Shown here in pieces: positions 1 to 10,092 of a stretch of DNA of 64,000 nucleotides (positions within the stretch are counted from its first letter, which is position 1; each line of letters opens with the position of its first letter). The translations under genes and the position numbers were made by a program. The notes under the pieces are model-generated. The model did not search any database. It saw nothing but the letters and a program-made list of their open reading frames with translations, and was not told where the DNA came from. Origin of the DNA: Platycnemis pennipes. Its lineage: Eukaryota > Arthropoda > Insecta > Odonata > Platycnemididae. Location of the stretch: positions 105,483,544 to 105,547,543 of the forward strand of contig OW121852.1 of NCBI GenBank assembly GCA_933228895.1, written 5' to 3'.

Positions 1-615
1 AAATAATTTTGGTGAAGAAATCCCAATTTAGAATAAAAGTAACGATGCACATTTGTAAAGGCACAGAAAGAACGAGAAAGGAGAATTCATATTTATGACG
101 TCGCAGGCACGTAGTTTACATTGCGAGGCATATAAAACATTCTTCGCCTTAACTCACAATTATATTTTAGAGTTCTTAAGCTCTGGTTAACATGCTTATG
201 TAATCGCCTTGTCTCCACCGTTTAACATGTTAGTCGTTTTCTAAAGTCCTTGACCGCAGAGTCTTCAACTACCGCAACGCCCAGGTTTTCCTCATGGCGA
301 AAGTTTGTACCATGTGCAATAAAATGAGCAACTATCATTAAATGACTACACTGAATTAATAATCAACCATAAATTAACAGAATAAATATTCCTCCGATAC
401 TTATTTAATATGCTTTCACGAAGTGCGTCGACTGAAGCTTCGCGATCCCACCTAGCGGCAGGGAGGGGAAACTGTACCTTCATGATGTCACACGTAAATT
501 TGACCGGCTTGCTATAGTTTGAATTCACGGTTCAATTAATTGGAAAAAAATGCATGGCGTCATTTTAAAATAAAATAACTTTAAATACGTACTCAAAGCA
601 TAAAAAACTTTCATG
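1..615. other. Unassigned AT-rich DNA
   Basis: I see no gene, recognisable repeat or long ORF here. The longest frames are about 60 codons and look like chance. Confidence 0.6.
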
Positions 616-765
616 AATTAATTCACTTTTACTATCCACAGGGTCAAAAATACATAGGCACACTCCGGATTTCATTTATGCATCTGATGATGAAGTCTAT
701 GCATTGAAATCCGGATTGTGTCTATGTATTTTTGACCCTGTGGATTGTTAAAGAGAATTAATTAA
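616..765. repeat. Small palindromic (foldback) element with hammerhead-like core
   Basis: Arms at 634-674 and 705-745 are 41 bases each and reverse complementary with two mismatches. Weaker pairing extends outward to about 616 and 765 (AATTAATTCAC against GAGAATTAATT). The 30-base spacer holds CTGATGA at about 682-688, and GAAAT follows at the start of the right arm. That arrangement resembles a hammerhead core (CUGANGA, stem II, GAAA). No clear target-site duplication was found. It could be a short MITE or the end of a Penelope-like element. Confidence 0.75.
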
Positions 766-1549
766 TTAATGGAATTCCACAAAGCTAGTACGAGTCGCGT
801 CTCATTTAAAAACCTTTAATGATAAATAATAAAAACCGTCCAGGAAAAGTAATAAAAAACTGGAAACTACCCCACTTCTCGCATCCTTTTCCCCAAAACC
901 ACGCACAAAATTTCTTAACCACCCTCCTTTACGGTCTAATTCTTTCATTCTCATCCACGCTTCAATATTTTTCTTCATCTCTCCTTACGAGTTATCATTG
1001 AACTCTTCCAGAGCCGCACTTCATATCAACCTCTTTAATAACCCTTTTTATGTCCCGGGCCAAGGTTCTCGTCAGAAAACATCTTCCGAAAGTAGTGTAA
1101 CAAGTTCTCTAGATGACAAAAAATCCCCCTTTAGAAGATAATTGCCTATCTTTGACTTTTGTCATTTTATGCATGACCTAACGATGCCTCAATCCTTACT
1201 GCTTTTATCTTGTAAATTATAAAAATATGACTATGTTCTAAGGTAAATTCACAAATGACGTTGATACACCAGATCCTTTCCCTGTGCTGCCTGTAATTTT
1301 CCCGAAAGGTTTTGGGTCCGATAAAATTATTCTCTTAGGTTTCAAGTGCCATCATTATCAAGAATCAATTATAGTTATATGTACTGGTCAATTGGTTTGA
1401 TGCCACTTTTCAACCTATTCTCCTATCAGATAACCTCTTCATGCTAACATAATTATTTTCTTTTAAATGTTTCACTTGTTACTCTATAGGTTCATTTCTT
1501 ACTTTGTCATACCACCCGTTCACTCACAATGACCATTTTTAACAGACTA
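766..1549. other. Unassigned DNA
   Basis: AT-rich sequence with no recognisable gene or repeat. The short ORF at 819-1001 has no recognisable motif. Confidence 0.55.
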
Positions 1550-1745
1550 CTACGCATTAAGACATAGACGCATTACGTTTCTGCATCCCTTTAAAATTTT
1601 CATCAGACTACTTGTTTCTCCCACTCTTCTCATGACTTCTTCATTTGTCATTCGCTCTAACGATTTCATCTTCACCAATCTTCTGCAGCACAACATTCCG
1701 AATGCTTCTAGTCTTAACTTCAACTCACCCGTCATCGTGAATGAT
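1550..1745 (-). pseudogene. LINE A fragment, RT C-terminal region (old copy)
   Basis: The minus-strand frame reads LEAFGMLCCRRLVKMKS and then NEEVMRRVGE. These match the LEAFEMWCYRRMLKIKW and NEEVLRRVGE blocks in the better copy at 7455-7995. The blocks lie downstream of the reverse transcriptase core in a common arthropod non-LTR retrotransposon family, possibly RTE-like. The copy is short and diverged and lacks both ends. Identification rests on the shared blocks in the same order. Confidence 0.7.
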
Positions 1746-1810
1746 TCACTTTTATTAATATCCGAAAAGTTTTTCTTCTTTATATTTACTAAAAGATTTA
1801 GATATTTAGA

Positions 1811-1832
1811 TTTACTAAAATCTTTTAGTAAA
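1811..1832. repeat. Short perfect hairpin
   Basis: TTTACTAAAA and TTTTAGTAAA flank a 2-base loop, and the same word occurs again just upstream (about 1788). It lies between the LINE fragment and the foldback element. Function unknown. Confidence 0.5.
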
Positions 1833-1868
1833 TTTAAAGATCTAATTTTGCATTTACAGCTGTGACTA

Positions 1869-3098
1869 CTGTCGGCGCAGAAATTATGTGCACTCGAGTT
1901 TGTATACGAATAAAAAATTAATAGCTAGGCCTACAGGAAAACTAATCACACCGTAATTTTTCTTATTTTATTCTGCGTTATTGGTTAGTAGACCTAAATT
2001 TTTAAGGGGATCGGGTTGGTGTTGTGGCTAGAGTACTGGCCTTCCATCCCGAGGGCCCGGGTTCGATTCCAGGCCGTGGCGGATTTTTCAGTGGAAAACC
2101 GGTCCCCACTTGAGTGTCTAGTGGAGGGCATTTCAAGTTCAGTACTCCGTCCGTCGGATGGGACGTTAAGCCGTGGTCCCCTTGGCGCCTTTCGTTAAGA
2201 GTAGGCTAATGCCGTCGCCGGGTTTCTCTCCACCCTTCCTCCGTTCCCTGAAAATTCCTACCATTATCCAGTTATCCACCTATCCTATATGGCGCAAATG
2301 ACCTCAGCTGTCGGTCGCCTCCTCTAAATAACCAACCAACCTAAATTTTTAAAACGCATTTTCATATTTTTTAGAACAGTTGTTACGTAATAAGTGCCAG
2401 GTTTTGACGGCGTTCGAGCGAATCGCCGAATTTGATGACACTTAAATCAATAATAAGGCTTTAAATTGCGACTAAAGTTTAAAAAATGATAGGTATATAT
2501 GTTATCCACGTACTCTGTAGGTTTCCAGTGCATAACTTTTATAAAGCGAAAGGCGTGGTTTGAGCCGTACAGTGTTGCCTTATCGAGAGAGCTCGCTTTC
2601 GCCAGTATAAATACCAAGCTACTTAAATTAAGCGTATGTGTGGAAATATTAGATAATTACATATTAGATACGTTCAGGACATGTGGATTATAACGCAATC
2701 AAGAATGAAATTCTACGCCACCCCAGTTTTTAAATGCTAACTTTTTATAATATTGATAAAAACTTTTATTCTATTAAAGTTAAACACTGGAAACCAACAG
2801 TGTGAATGGATAACATACATATATATCATTCGTTAAACGTTGGTTGAAATTTAAAGCCTTGTTATTGATTTACGAGTCATCAAATACGGCCCTTAGCTCG
2901 AACACCGTCAAAACCGGCACATATTACGTTACAACTGTTGTAAAAAATATGAAAATGCGTTTTAAAAATTTATATCTGCTATCCAATAACGCAGGATGAA
3001 ATAAGAAAAATTACGGTGTGATTAGTTTTTCTGTAGGCCTAGCTGTTAATTTGTTATTTGTATTCAAACTCGAGTGCACATAATTCCTGCGCCGACAG
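1869..3098. mobile_element. Foldback DNA element with ~335-bp inverted arms and TA flanks
   Basis: The ends are CTGTCGGCGCAG (1869-1880) and CTGCGCCGACAG (3087-3098), each flanked by TA (1867-1868 and 3099-3100). The left arm is 1869-2005 plus 2353 to about 2550. The right arm is about 2760-3098. Both arms pass through the same landmarks: GTGCACTCGAGTTTG, TAGGCCTA, CACACCGTAATTTTTC, CGTTATTGG and TTTCCAGTG. The centre (about 2551-2759) does not pair. TA flanks and long terminal inverted repeats fit a non-autonomous DNA transposon, for example Tc1/mariner-like, but no transposase is present. Without the SINE the element would be about 0.88 kb. Confidence 0.85.
2006..2339 (+). mobile_element. 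tRNA-headed SINE with 13-bp target-site duplication
   Basis: The head carries an A-box-like TGGCTAGAGTACTGG and a perfect B box, GGTTCGATTCC, as in a pol III promoter. The body contains CCGTCGGATGGGACGTTAAG, and the element ends in AATAACCAACCAAC. CCTAAATTTTTAA flanks it on both sides (1993-2005 and 2340-2352). Other copies lie at 9764-10092 (minus), 12555-12851 (plus), 19492-19820 (minus) and, degenerate, at 56045-56310. It encodes no protein. As with other SINEs, a partner LINE would have mobilised it. Confidence 0.92.
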
Positions 3099-4732
3099 TA
3101 GATTCGTCTTCCAATAGACTTTCTTCCTTTTCGTCTTTCGTCTGACCAAGAATCCAACCCAGGACCTCCGATACGAAGTCCAAGACCTCACTCTCTGAGT
3201 TTCCACACAGTCTGGAAAAGGTATTGCACCCGAGGGAAAACAAACAAGGACAATAAGCTGAACATCATAAAGAAAAACTACGAATTCCTCACGGTTTACC
3301 ACTCAATCTAGAAGAGCTCAAGGTAGAAAGGGTTGCGCTGAAAACAAATGTGGATAACCGAATTTCCGGGCTTGAAAACGGCCTAATGAAATTACACCGC
3401 CGCGAATAGGTCCGCTTATAGGATTGGCGAGAATATCAAATCGAAAATGGGAGAACGGCGAATCGGAGGTGAGAAAAATTAGGATGGGTGAAAAGGTGAA
3501 GAAGGGACAGACTCAAGGAATAAAACCCGATAAAAGGTAGGAGGAAGGAGGAGAAGATGTGGGGAGAGAATGAAAATGGCCTCCGATCCCCAGAGAGGGG
3601 TGAACACTTCGAAAGAGAGAATGGAGCGTAAAGGAACTGAGGGATGTGGTTGGTTGGAAAAAGTGAGCGAAAAATATCTACGGCATGACATTTTTCGAGG
3701 GCTTGCGAACTTTGTGACCGGAGCAGAGGGGGATAGGGGAAAAGAGAGAGGTACGTTCGTTCTTTGGGATGAGGGAAGAATAGACGGAAGCAGCGAGGCA
3801 GAAGGATGAGCCAGACTGAATGAGGAGTTTCATTCGCGAAGAGGCGCAGTGAAAGGGAATCTGAGACGGAGAACGAGAGGGGGAAAAAGGAATCCTTGAA
3901 AACCAAAACTGGCGGCCACTGGGATTTTTCATCAGCAGCGACACGGCATGTTTTTCAAAATAACCGCGGACTACGCGTAACAAAAAATTCAAGAGAATAG
4001 GTTAGTCAGACAGGCGTAAATAAATCCAATTTCTCTACTCAAATATGGTACTAAACACAGAATGATCGCTCAAATATGAAGATATTTTACATCGTTCTAC
4101 TTTTCAACTGAAGAAAATGATGGAAAATAGCAATTCATTTAAATTTCACTTTTGAGGTAAAACTACGGCAAAATTATCACTCTCAAAGTACTAACTTCTC
4201 ATTACAGTGTTTCGGACCAGTTAACGTATTTACTTTTCCCTGCATCGAGGGCTTCTGAGGACAAATTTGCAAGAAGCTTCTTCAGAGAACCTGATATGAG
4301 ACCATGGACAGTATTTTTTTGTTCATAGTAACTTAAACGGAAACTTGAGGGAGGAATAAAGAAAAAACTAGTTAGGCTACATTTAAACATATTAGAGCAA
4401 CATGTTGATAGAGTAAATAAATAGAAACGAAAGCGTCTCAAATTGTAAAATTTGTATTTTCATGCAGAGAACAAGAGTAACCAAGGAGTATTTTGCTATT
4501 AACGCACTAGAAGGTATAGAATAGAGATAAATCCAACTTACGATTGGGAATCACAAACGAACATTCGTCAACTCACCTGAAAAGAGGAGAAAATAGCAAC
4601 CATGAGAATTTGCATTCATAAGCACATTTAACACCTTTATGATAAAGTAATAATAATGAGGAAACGAGTTTTCAATAAGAAAATAATTCTCATAAAACAT
4701 CATTTCCGGAGAGCCAAAATGTAATATCTCAT
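3099..4732. other. Unassigned DNA with a purine-biased stretch
   Basis: From about 3430 to 3900 the plus strand is GA-rich, which leaves long open frames of Ser/Phe/Pro-rich residues on the minus strand. I see no domain, splice structure or repeat match. Confidence 0.5.
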
Positions 4733-4840
4733 ATATATCTACATAATACCCTGCTAGCCACCATAAAGGTATGTGACGGGGTGAATTCACACCAAACATG
4801 TATCACATATCATGTATAAAAAGGATTTTTAAGATTCAAG
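4733..4840 (-). mobile_element. CR1-like LINE 3'-end fragment
   Basis: The reverse complement ends in the family signature CCACCATAAAGG-type block followed by GCAGGGTATTATGTAGATAT. The intact plus-strand form is at 22680-22742. Only the 3' terminus remains, typical of 5'-truncated LINE insertion. Confidence 0.75.
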
Positions 4841-4984
4841 ATCGTGTAATAGGTGTAGTAATCTTGCAGTACGCACAGCTAGGTGTGCTACATGCTACGT
4901 GTAAATGGTAAAAGGCAAAATTGTTGAGATTTGTTGAAATAACAAGAAAATTTTTTGGTCATCGGTAGATATATCTTTTATACT

Positions 4985-5120
4985 ATAACTGAGGACCTTG
5001 AGGGCTTGACCTCGTGAAACGTATCCATTATGAATAAAACGCAAATTCACTTGATATATTTTACTGATTATGTAATGATACGACCTGGGTTTCGACAAGT
5101 TGTGTAATCTTGCTCAATTC
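4985..5120 (-). repeat. Penelope-like palindromic-module fragment, hammerhead-like (degenerate)
   Basis: It shares GGCTTGACC, ATCCATTATG and GGGTTTCG/GGGTTTCA blocks in the same order with 29640-29790. On the minus strand a degenerate core runs AAGATTACACAACTTGTC, then GAAAC, then a GTCGTA that could be the cleavage triplet. The CTGA box is damaged (GCAAGA). Confidence 0.45.
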
Positions 5121-5154
5121 TTAAATGTAATTTAAAATTAGACCCTACCGGTAT

Positions 5155-5285
5155 GGGAAGCTTGAAAACATATAATAATTCTCGATAGCAAATATTTCTG
5201 GCTTATAGCAGCTAGGGAATGAGAAGCTTGAAAACATATAATGCTTGATAGCAAATATTTATGGCTTATAGCAGCTAGGGAATAA
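5155..5285. repeat. Two-copy tandem repeat, ~65-bp unit
   Basis: Two units share GAAGCTTGAAAACATATAAT, GATAGCAAATATTT and GGCTTATAGCAGCTAGGGAA. The first copy has a few extra bases. No coding content. Confidence 0.9.
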
Positions 5286-5876
5286 GTGCAAAAACGCTAT
5301 AAACGTTATTACCATAATGGATGAATGATTTTATCACCATATCGCTTGTACATGAAACCAATGGAACAACAATGAGCTGCACAGGCACTTCATGAATACG
5401 GCTCGCAGATCGAGTTATAATGAGTCTTGCACCATGTTATCAATAAGAGAAAAGTTCTAAATCCTATTTACTTACCTATTTTGGCCACAGGAGCCGGATG
5501 GTTACCTACAGAACTTCATGAAAGCAGTAAACAGGGTAAAAATGTTGAGCGCTGTGTGGGTCACTTATCCAAAAACGCCTGGCATTTCAAAATACATCCG
5601 AAGCCATGAAATTTGTATAAATTTGAGGTCCTTATCCCCATCCAAAAATTACAACGATAGGTATCTGGCAGGTAAAACCTTTTTATATTCTCTTGCGTAA
5701 ATAATCTACCGTGAGATGAGTTTTGTCAACCCCAAAAATAGCCTGGTTGGTGAAGATAGAGCTCACCATATGCTACGCACAACGTCTTTTCAAATGTATT
5801 CCATTATTCATCATACTACTCTAGTTTTACCGCATGCAATAACAACTTCATCCGTGAGTATCGCTATTTGTAAACC
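5286..5876. other. Unassigned DNA
   Basis: Only chance-length ORFs (60 codons) are present and no repeat was recognised. Confidence 0.5.
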
Positions 5877-6175
5877 CATCTACATCTACGTAATACCCTG
5901 CGAGCCACCGCGAGGGTGTGTGGCAGGGAGTGGATACCACAAACATGCACTACGTACATGAAACTGAGAGCTAGAATGTTTTTACAACATGTTAGATTTC
6001 GGAATAAGATGCTTAGATGGCTAATATCTGTATGGAAATGAAGTAACCTTTGGTTAGAAAAACATTTCTCTAAACGTATTTATCTGTATTTCCCTTTCGT
6101 ACATGGGTTAGACTAAAACATGCTTCATATAGTACGGAACACTCTACAATATTTCACCAACCAATGGGGGCGTTT
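5877..6175 (-). mobile_element. CR1-like LINE 3' end, subfamily C
   Basis: It begins with the reversed tail CATCTACATCTACGTAATAC and the CCACCGCGAGGGTGTGTGGC block. Farther in it matches the copies at 20357-20660 and 22743-23500 (TTTATCTGTATTTCCC, CATGCTTCATA). The 3' tail is shared with LINE B but the upstream body differs. No reading frame survives. Confidence 0.7.
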
Positions 6176-6541
6176 ACTCGGAACCGAAATCGCAATTTTC
6201 TACACGGAATCGTTAGATGGAAACGAAAAGAAAATTTTAGTGAAAAAATTAATCTTCTTACCACAACCATTCACTCATAAATCAAAAATTTAAATAAACA
6301 AAAGGTGACGCCCACCGTAAATGCTGCTGTGATATCATTGACGTCATTTTCCTCCCATCCTTGACTGCTTTTCGTGGAAGGGAAGGAAGTGGAGGGGGAT
6401 TCTGGGAAGATCTGCTCGCACAGATGCTGTCGCAATCGCTCCCATTGGCCGAGTCAGCAGTGTCCCCCTCATTGCGATAAGGCAAAGTAGCTTCGCGGGC
6501 TCAGTTGTGATTGGACGAAATCGATATACGTCAGAGGTTGA
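6176..6541. other. Unassigned DNA
   Basis: A moderately GC-rich stretch around 6340-6480. No gene recognised. Confidence 0.45.
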
Positions 6542-6700
6542 ACCACGCCCACTTTTCCAAAAGGGTTAAAAACATCAGTTTTTCGCCGCCTATAACTCGG
6601 GAAATAATTGACGGATCAAAAAACGGAAAAATACGGGTCTTTTTATTTTACAAACTCTATCAGATTCAACAATAAAAAAAATATGGTAAACGACCCCATT
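6542..6700 (+). repeat. Interspersed repeat, partner of 46575-47043
   Basis: Blocks AAAAGGGTTAAAAAC, CGCCGCCTATA, ACAAACTCTATC and ATATGGTAAACGACCC recur in inverse orientation at 46575-47043, where a 305-bp segment interrupts them. The repeat has no coding capacity and its class is unknown. Confidence 0.75.
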
Positions 6701-7454
6701 CCTTAACTATGCTGCTTACTACTTTCTCTTACGATACGCGGTAAAATGCAAATATTCGGAAAAGACAAACTATCTCCTTAATCGTGTTTATATGATCATA
6801 TCTAGCACAACACTCAGGGGATCATAATTATGGCCATCTGCTGTGGCCGACTTTGATTTATAAATCAGCGGTGCTACCACCTCCGTTCACGCCAAAATCC
6901 TTGGCTTCACTCACTGGGCTACCACAAGGACTCGTCTCCTAACAACAAAAGATAACGGCGGTGCGAGCGACATAAAAACGCATTAATGACTATTGTTGCC
7001 ACGACTTTCGTGGTCAGGCAAATGTCTTTGCGGATGGTTTTGCACAATGTTACAGTAATTTTACTTAAGAACATCTATAAGGTATGTAATGCAAACTGAT
7101 TTAAATTACATAAGACTATGGTTTTTCATAACAAATTATCTATGAATGTACAAAAAAACTATATGCTCCATATATGTATATAATACATGAATGTGCAGAA
7201 TACTATGCATACAGAAAACTATATGTACAGAGAACTTTATGCTTTTCAATATCATGTGCCAATCTTTTGTTATGTCAATTTATACATTTTTTGGTCACAT
7301 TTTGTTAATTTTTATATATATATATTTTTATTACGCCTTGTTTTTGAATTTTCAGCACTTAATTCTAACACTTTTGTTTCCGATGGTAGCTTTTTTCAGG
7401 GTTACCCTTGTAAGCTACCTAAGTATTCATTTATTGTATAATTATATGTATGAG
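6701..7454. other. Unassigned DNA
   Basis: AT-rich, with short ATG/TAT-rich runs near 7140-7330. No gene recognised. Confidence 0.5.
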
Positions 7455-7995
7455 TTTTGAAATAGTGAGTAGAATAGCCCAGGCAAAGAGGGCATTCTTT
7501 CAAAAGAAGAATCTACTTACAGCTGGAAATACAAGCATAGAAGTAAGGAAACAGTTCATCAGAACATACATCTGGAGCATTTTTCTTTACGGCGGTGAAT
7601 CATGGACGATGACAGCAGCGGAGAAGAAGAGGGTAGAAGCATTTGAAATGTGGTGCTACAGAAGAATGCTGAAGATTAAATGGATCGACCGAGTAAGTAA
7701 CGAGGAAGTGCTAAGAAGAGTAGGAGAAAAGAGAAGTCTGCTGACAACTCTACAAAGAAGAAGGGAAAACTTAATCGTCCATATCTTGAGACACGATGGC
7801 CTGATGAAGACTATCGTCGAGGGAAATGTGAACGGGGAGATTGGAAAAGGCAAGCCTCGTATGAGATACATGGAACAGGTTGTGAAGAATGTAAAAGAGA
7901 AGAATTACGTCACAATGAAAAGGTTGGCCGATAGAAGAATCGAGTGGAAAGCTGCGTCATACCAATCCTAGGATTGTTGACCAATGATGATGATG
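7455..7995 (+). mobile_element. LINE A, 5'-truncated, open C-terminal ORF
   Basis: An open frame of 173 codons (7450-7971) starts within EIVSRIAQAKRAFFQKKNLL. It continues through RTYIWSIFLYGGESWTM, VEAFEMWCYRRMLKIKWIDR, NEEVLRRVGEKRSLL, GHILRH-type and KGKPRMRYMEQ blocks. This is the thumb and C-terminal region downstream of the RT core of a common arthropod non-LTR retrotransposon, possibly RTE-like; the clade is uncertain. The catalytic RT and endonuclease are missing through 5' truncation. The 3' end, CCAATCCTAGGATTGTTGAC plus (ATG)n, matches the other copies and defines the element's terminus. The uninterrupted frame suggests a fairly recent insertion. It cannot make a functional retrotransposase. 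Confidence 0.88.
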
Positions 7996-8605
7996 AGTTT
8001 TGAGCATAACTATCTATCTATCTAAAATGAGAAGTTTGCACACCATCATTCGCGCATTATTTCCTTCATTTTTTCCCTCGCCTCTCCGCCCCTGTACCTT
8101 CCTCCCGTTGTCGTACGCGTCCTCTCCTGGCGTCACGAGGGCCTCATCCTTCATCCACCGAGCAAAGAACCGAGGGAGGCAGGGCCGGAGAAAATCCAAG
8201 AGTGTGGAAGAGAGTGGAACCGACTGGCATCGGGCCTTCCCCAACGAAGAGCAACGACTGAATTCCGCAGGGAGTGGACCATGAGGAGGAGGGACAACGA
8301 GGAGTGCGAGAGGGAAGAAAAAGGGCAAAAAACTCGACGCACTCTCCGTGAGAACAAAACCCGAGCCTGAAACCTTTTTTAAAAATTCAAGGGCACGGGT
8401 GAGGGATGAGGAGGGCCTGGCATGGGTGGAAGGGAGAAGACAGAAGGGATGAATAATGAGACAAGGGGGGCGGAGAAGGGTGTTAAAGGGATCAGGGAGG
8501 ATAGAGTTGGGGGAGGGAGTGAGGCCGTGCGATGTTGCGATATATCGTGCCAGATGTTCGATATATTTACCGAAATATCGCAGAGCAATATTGGATTTTG
8601 CGTAA
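7996..8605. other. GC-rich, strand-biased DNA without recognised gene
   Basis: From about 8040 to 8540 the sequence switches from pyrimidine-rich to purine-rich on the plus strand. Overlapping open frames occur on both strands, with low-complexity compositions. No domain is visible. Confidence 0.45.
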
Positions 8606-9149
8606 AGGCGCGTTTACACGCAGTAGTTGACTGCTATGACAGTCAACTGCTAACAACTATTAAGCCCCATTCGCATGTGTAAATAGCAACTGCGATGCGA
8701 GTTCAGGTCGATACTGGACACATGTCGAACACTATCGATCCTAGTTCGAGCTATTAGCAAAGTTGAAGCCCGTCTACTAATATTCGTGCCGTCTACTTTC
8801 CAGCGGAAAAGGAACCCACACAATCGCAACAATCGCCAACAGAAAGAAATACACGACGGAATTTGGATATAATAACAAGGATATCCCTCCCCAAAAGGGG
8901 AGATTCTACTCTTTAAAGAATGGGAACAAAAGATAATCGTCAATTGCATTTATTGCTTGAAGAATTTCATGAAAATTTAAGCATCAATCACTATTGCAAT
9001 ACAACTCTTTTTGTTTGTTGTGGAAACACGTAAATAGTGGCTTTAAGCTGCATAGAAGTTGGTGCAGACGCATCATAGCAGTAGCGATATAGATATAGCG
9101 CGCATCTCGCGACTGTCATAGCAGTCAACTGCTACGTGTAAACGCTGCT
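8606..9149. mobile_element. Harbinger-like MITE with TAA target duplication
   Basis: Terminal inverted repeats of about 40 bp start AGGCGCGTTTACACGCAG on the left and, reversed, AGCAGCGTTTACACGTAG on the right. Both continue through GTTGACTGCTATGACAGTC. TAA flanks each end (8603-8605 and 9150-9152). A 3-bp TWA duplication is typical of PIF/Harbinger elements. The 544-bp body encodes no transposase, so it is a non-autonomous MITE. Confidence 0.8.
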
Positions 9150-9161
9150 TAACGAAAGGCA

Positions 9162-9415
9162 GACAGGTGTGGAATCACGGATGCATCTTTCGCGTTATCG
9201 CAATCTTTATCGTTAACCATTACCCCTAGAGTAGCGCAGGGTTAACAATAATCGCCTAAGAATTCGCTCCACTGATTGTGATAAGCGATTTGAAGTGCTG
9301 TGCGAAAAATAAAGAACGGAGATAATCTTCTCTCTGACATAAGTTAAATCAAAAAAATGACTATAACGCTAACGCACGCCTTATGAAGATCCATGATCGA
9401 GACCCAGGTTCGATA
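9162..9415 (+). repeat. Interspersed repeat, direct partner of 15697-15950
   Basis: Both copies share GGTGTGGAATCACGGAT, CTTTCGCGTTATCGCAATCT, AGCGCAGGGTTAAC, ATTCGCTCCACTGATTGT and ATCCATGATCGAG in the same order over about 250 bp. No ORF survives. Class unknown. Confidence 0.85.
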
Positions 9416-9670
9416 AAAGGTTCCGTAATAAGTAAAGAAGATATCCAACTTCCTTGGAATTACTACTCTATCGTAGATTGGAGTACAGTCTTCAGAAAAA
9501 ATAAGTTATATTGCTTTCCTGAAAGGGCTAAAAGGCATTAAGAAATTCTTCGAACTGTAGGAGCTTAGGAGTGAAATATAAGTTAAAAGGTATAGGTTGT
9601 AAGAAGGAAATACGACAGATAACTAGCCTTATTAGAATCAAATCAATGCTTCACTTGGTTTACGCTGTGA
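9416..9670. other. Unassigned DNA
   Basis: No recognisable feature. Confidence 0.4.
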
Positions 9671-9775
9671 TAGTCAATGAAGTGAGGGGAAAACCAATTT
9701 AATTAGTTAGTTATTGTCAAATTGTAAAATTAGTCAATGAAGTGAGGGGAAAACCAATTTAATTAGTTAGTTATT
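9671..9775. repeat. Perfect 45-bp direct repeat, 60-bp period
   Basis: 9671-9715 and 9731-9775 are identical over 45 bases, with 15 bases between them. The second copy runs directly into the tail of the SINE at 9764-10092. Confidence 0.93.
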
Positions 9776-10092
9776 CAGGGGAGGCGACCGATAAATGAGG
9801 TCAACTGCGCCATTTAGGATAGGTAATTTGGTAATGGTAGGAAAATTTCAGGTAATAGAGGAAGTGTGGAGAGAAACAGCGTCGGTATTATCCTACTCTC
9901 AACGACAGGCACCAAAGGAACCACGGCTTAACGTCCCATCCGACGGATGAAGTACTGAACCTCCACTCCACTATGCCCTCCACTCAGAAACTTAAGTAGG
10001 GACAAGCATGGCACTTAAAGATTCCGCCGGAAATGGAACCTGGGCCATTGGGATGGGAGGCCAGTACACTAGCCACCACACCAACTCGATCC
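9764..10092 (-). mobile_element. tRNA-headed SINE, diverged copy
   Basis: The reverse complement runs from GGATCGAGTTGGTGTGGTGG through a B box damaged by substitutions to the body words CATCCGACGGA and CATAGTGGAGTGG, ending in a GAATAACTAACTAA tail. The order of blocks is the same as in 2006-2339, but with more substitutions and small indels, so this looks older. A target-site duplication is not clear. Confidence 0.85.

Noticed and set aside
2041..2075. Possible tRNA gene
   Set aside because: A and B boxes are present but no full cloverleaf closes, and the sequence continues as a repeated SINE with a target duplication.
3436..3906. 156-codon minus-strand frame
   Set aside because: It arises from a purine-rich plus strand; Ser/Phe/Pro/Leu-rich, overlaps frames on both strands and has no domain.
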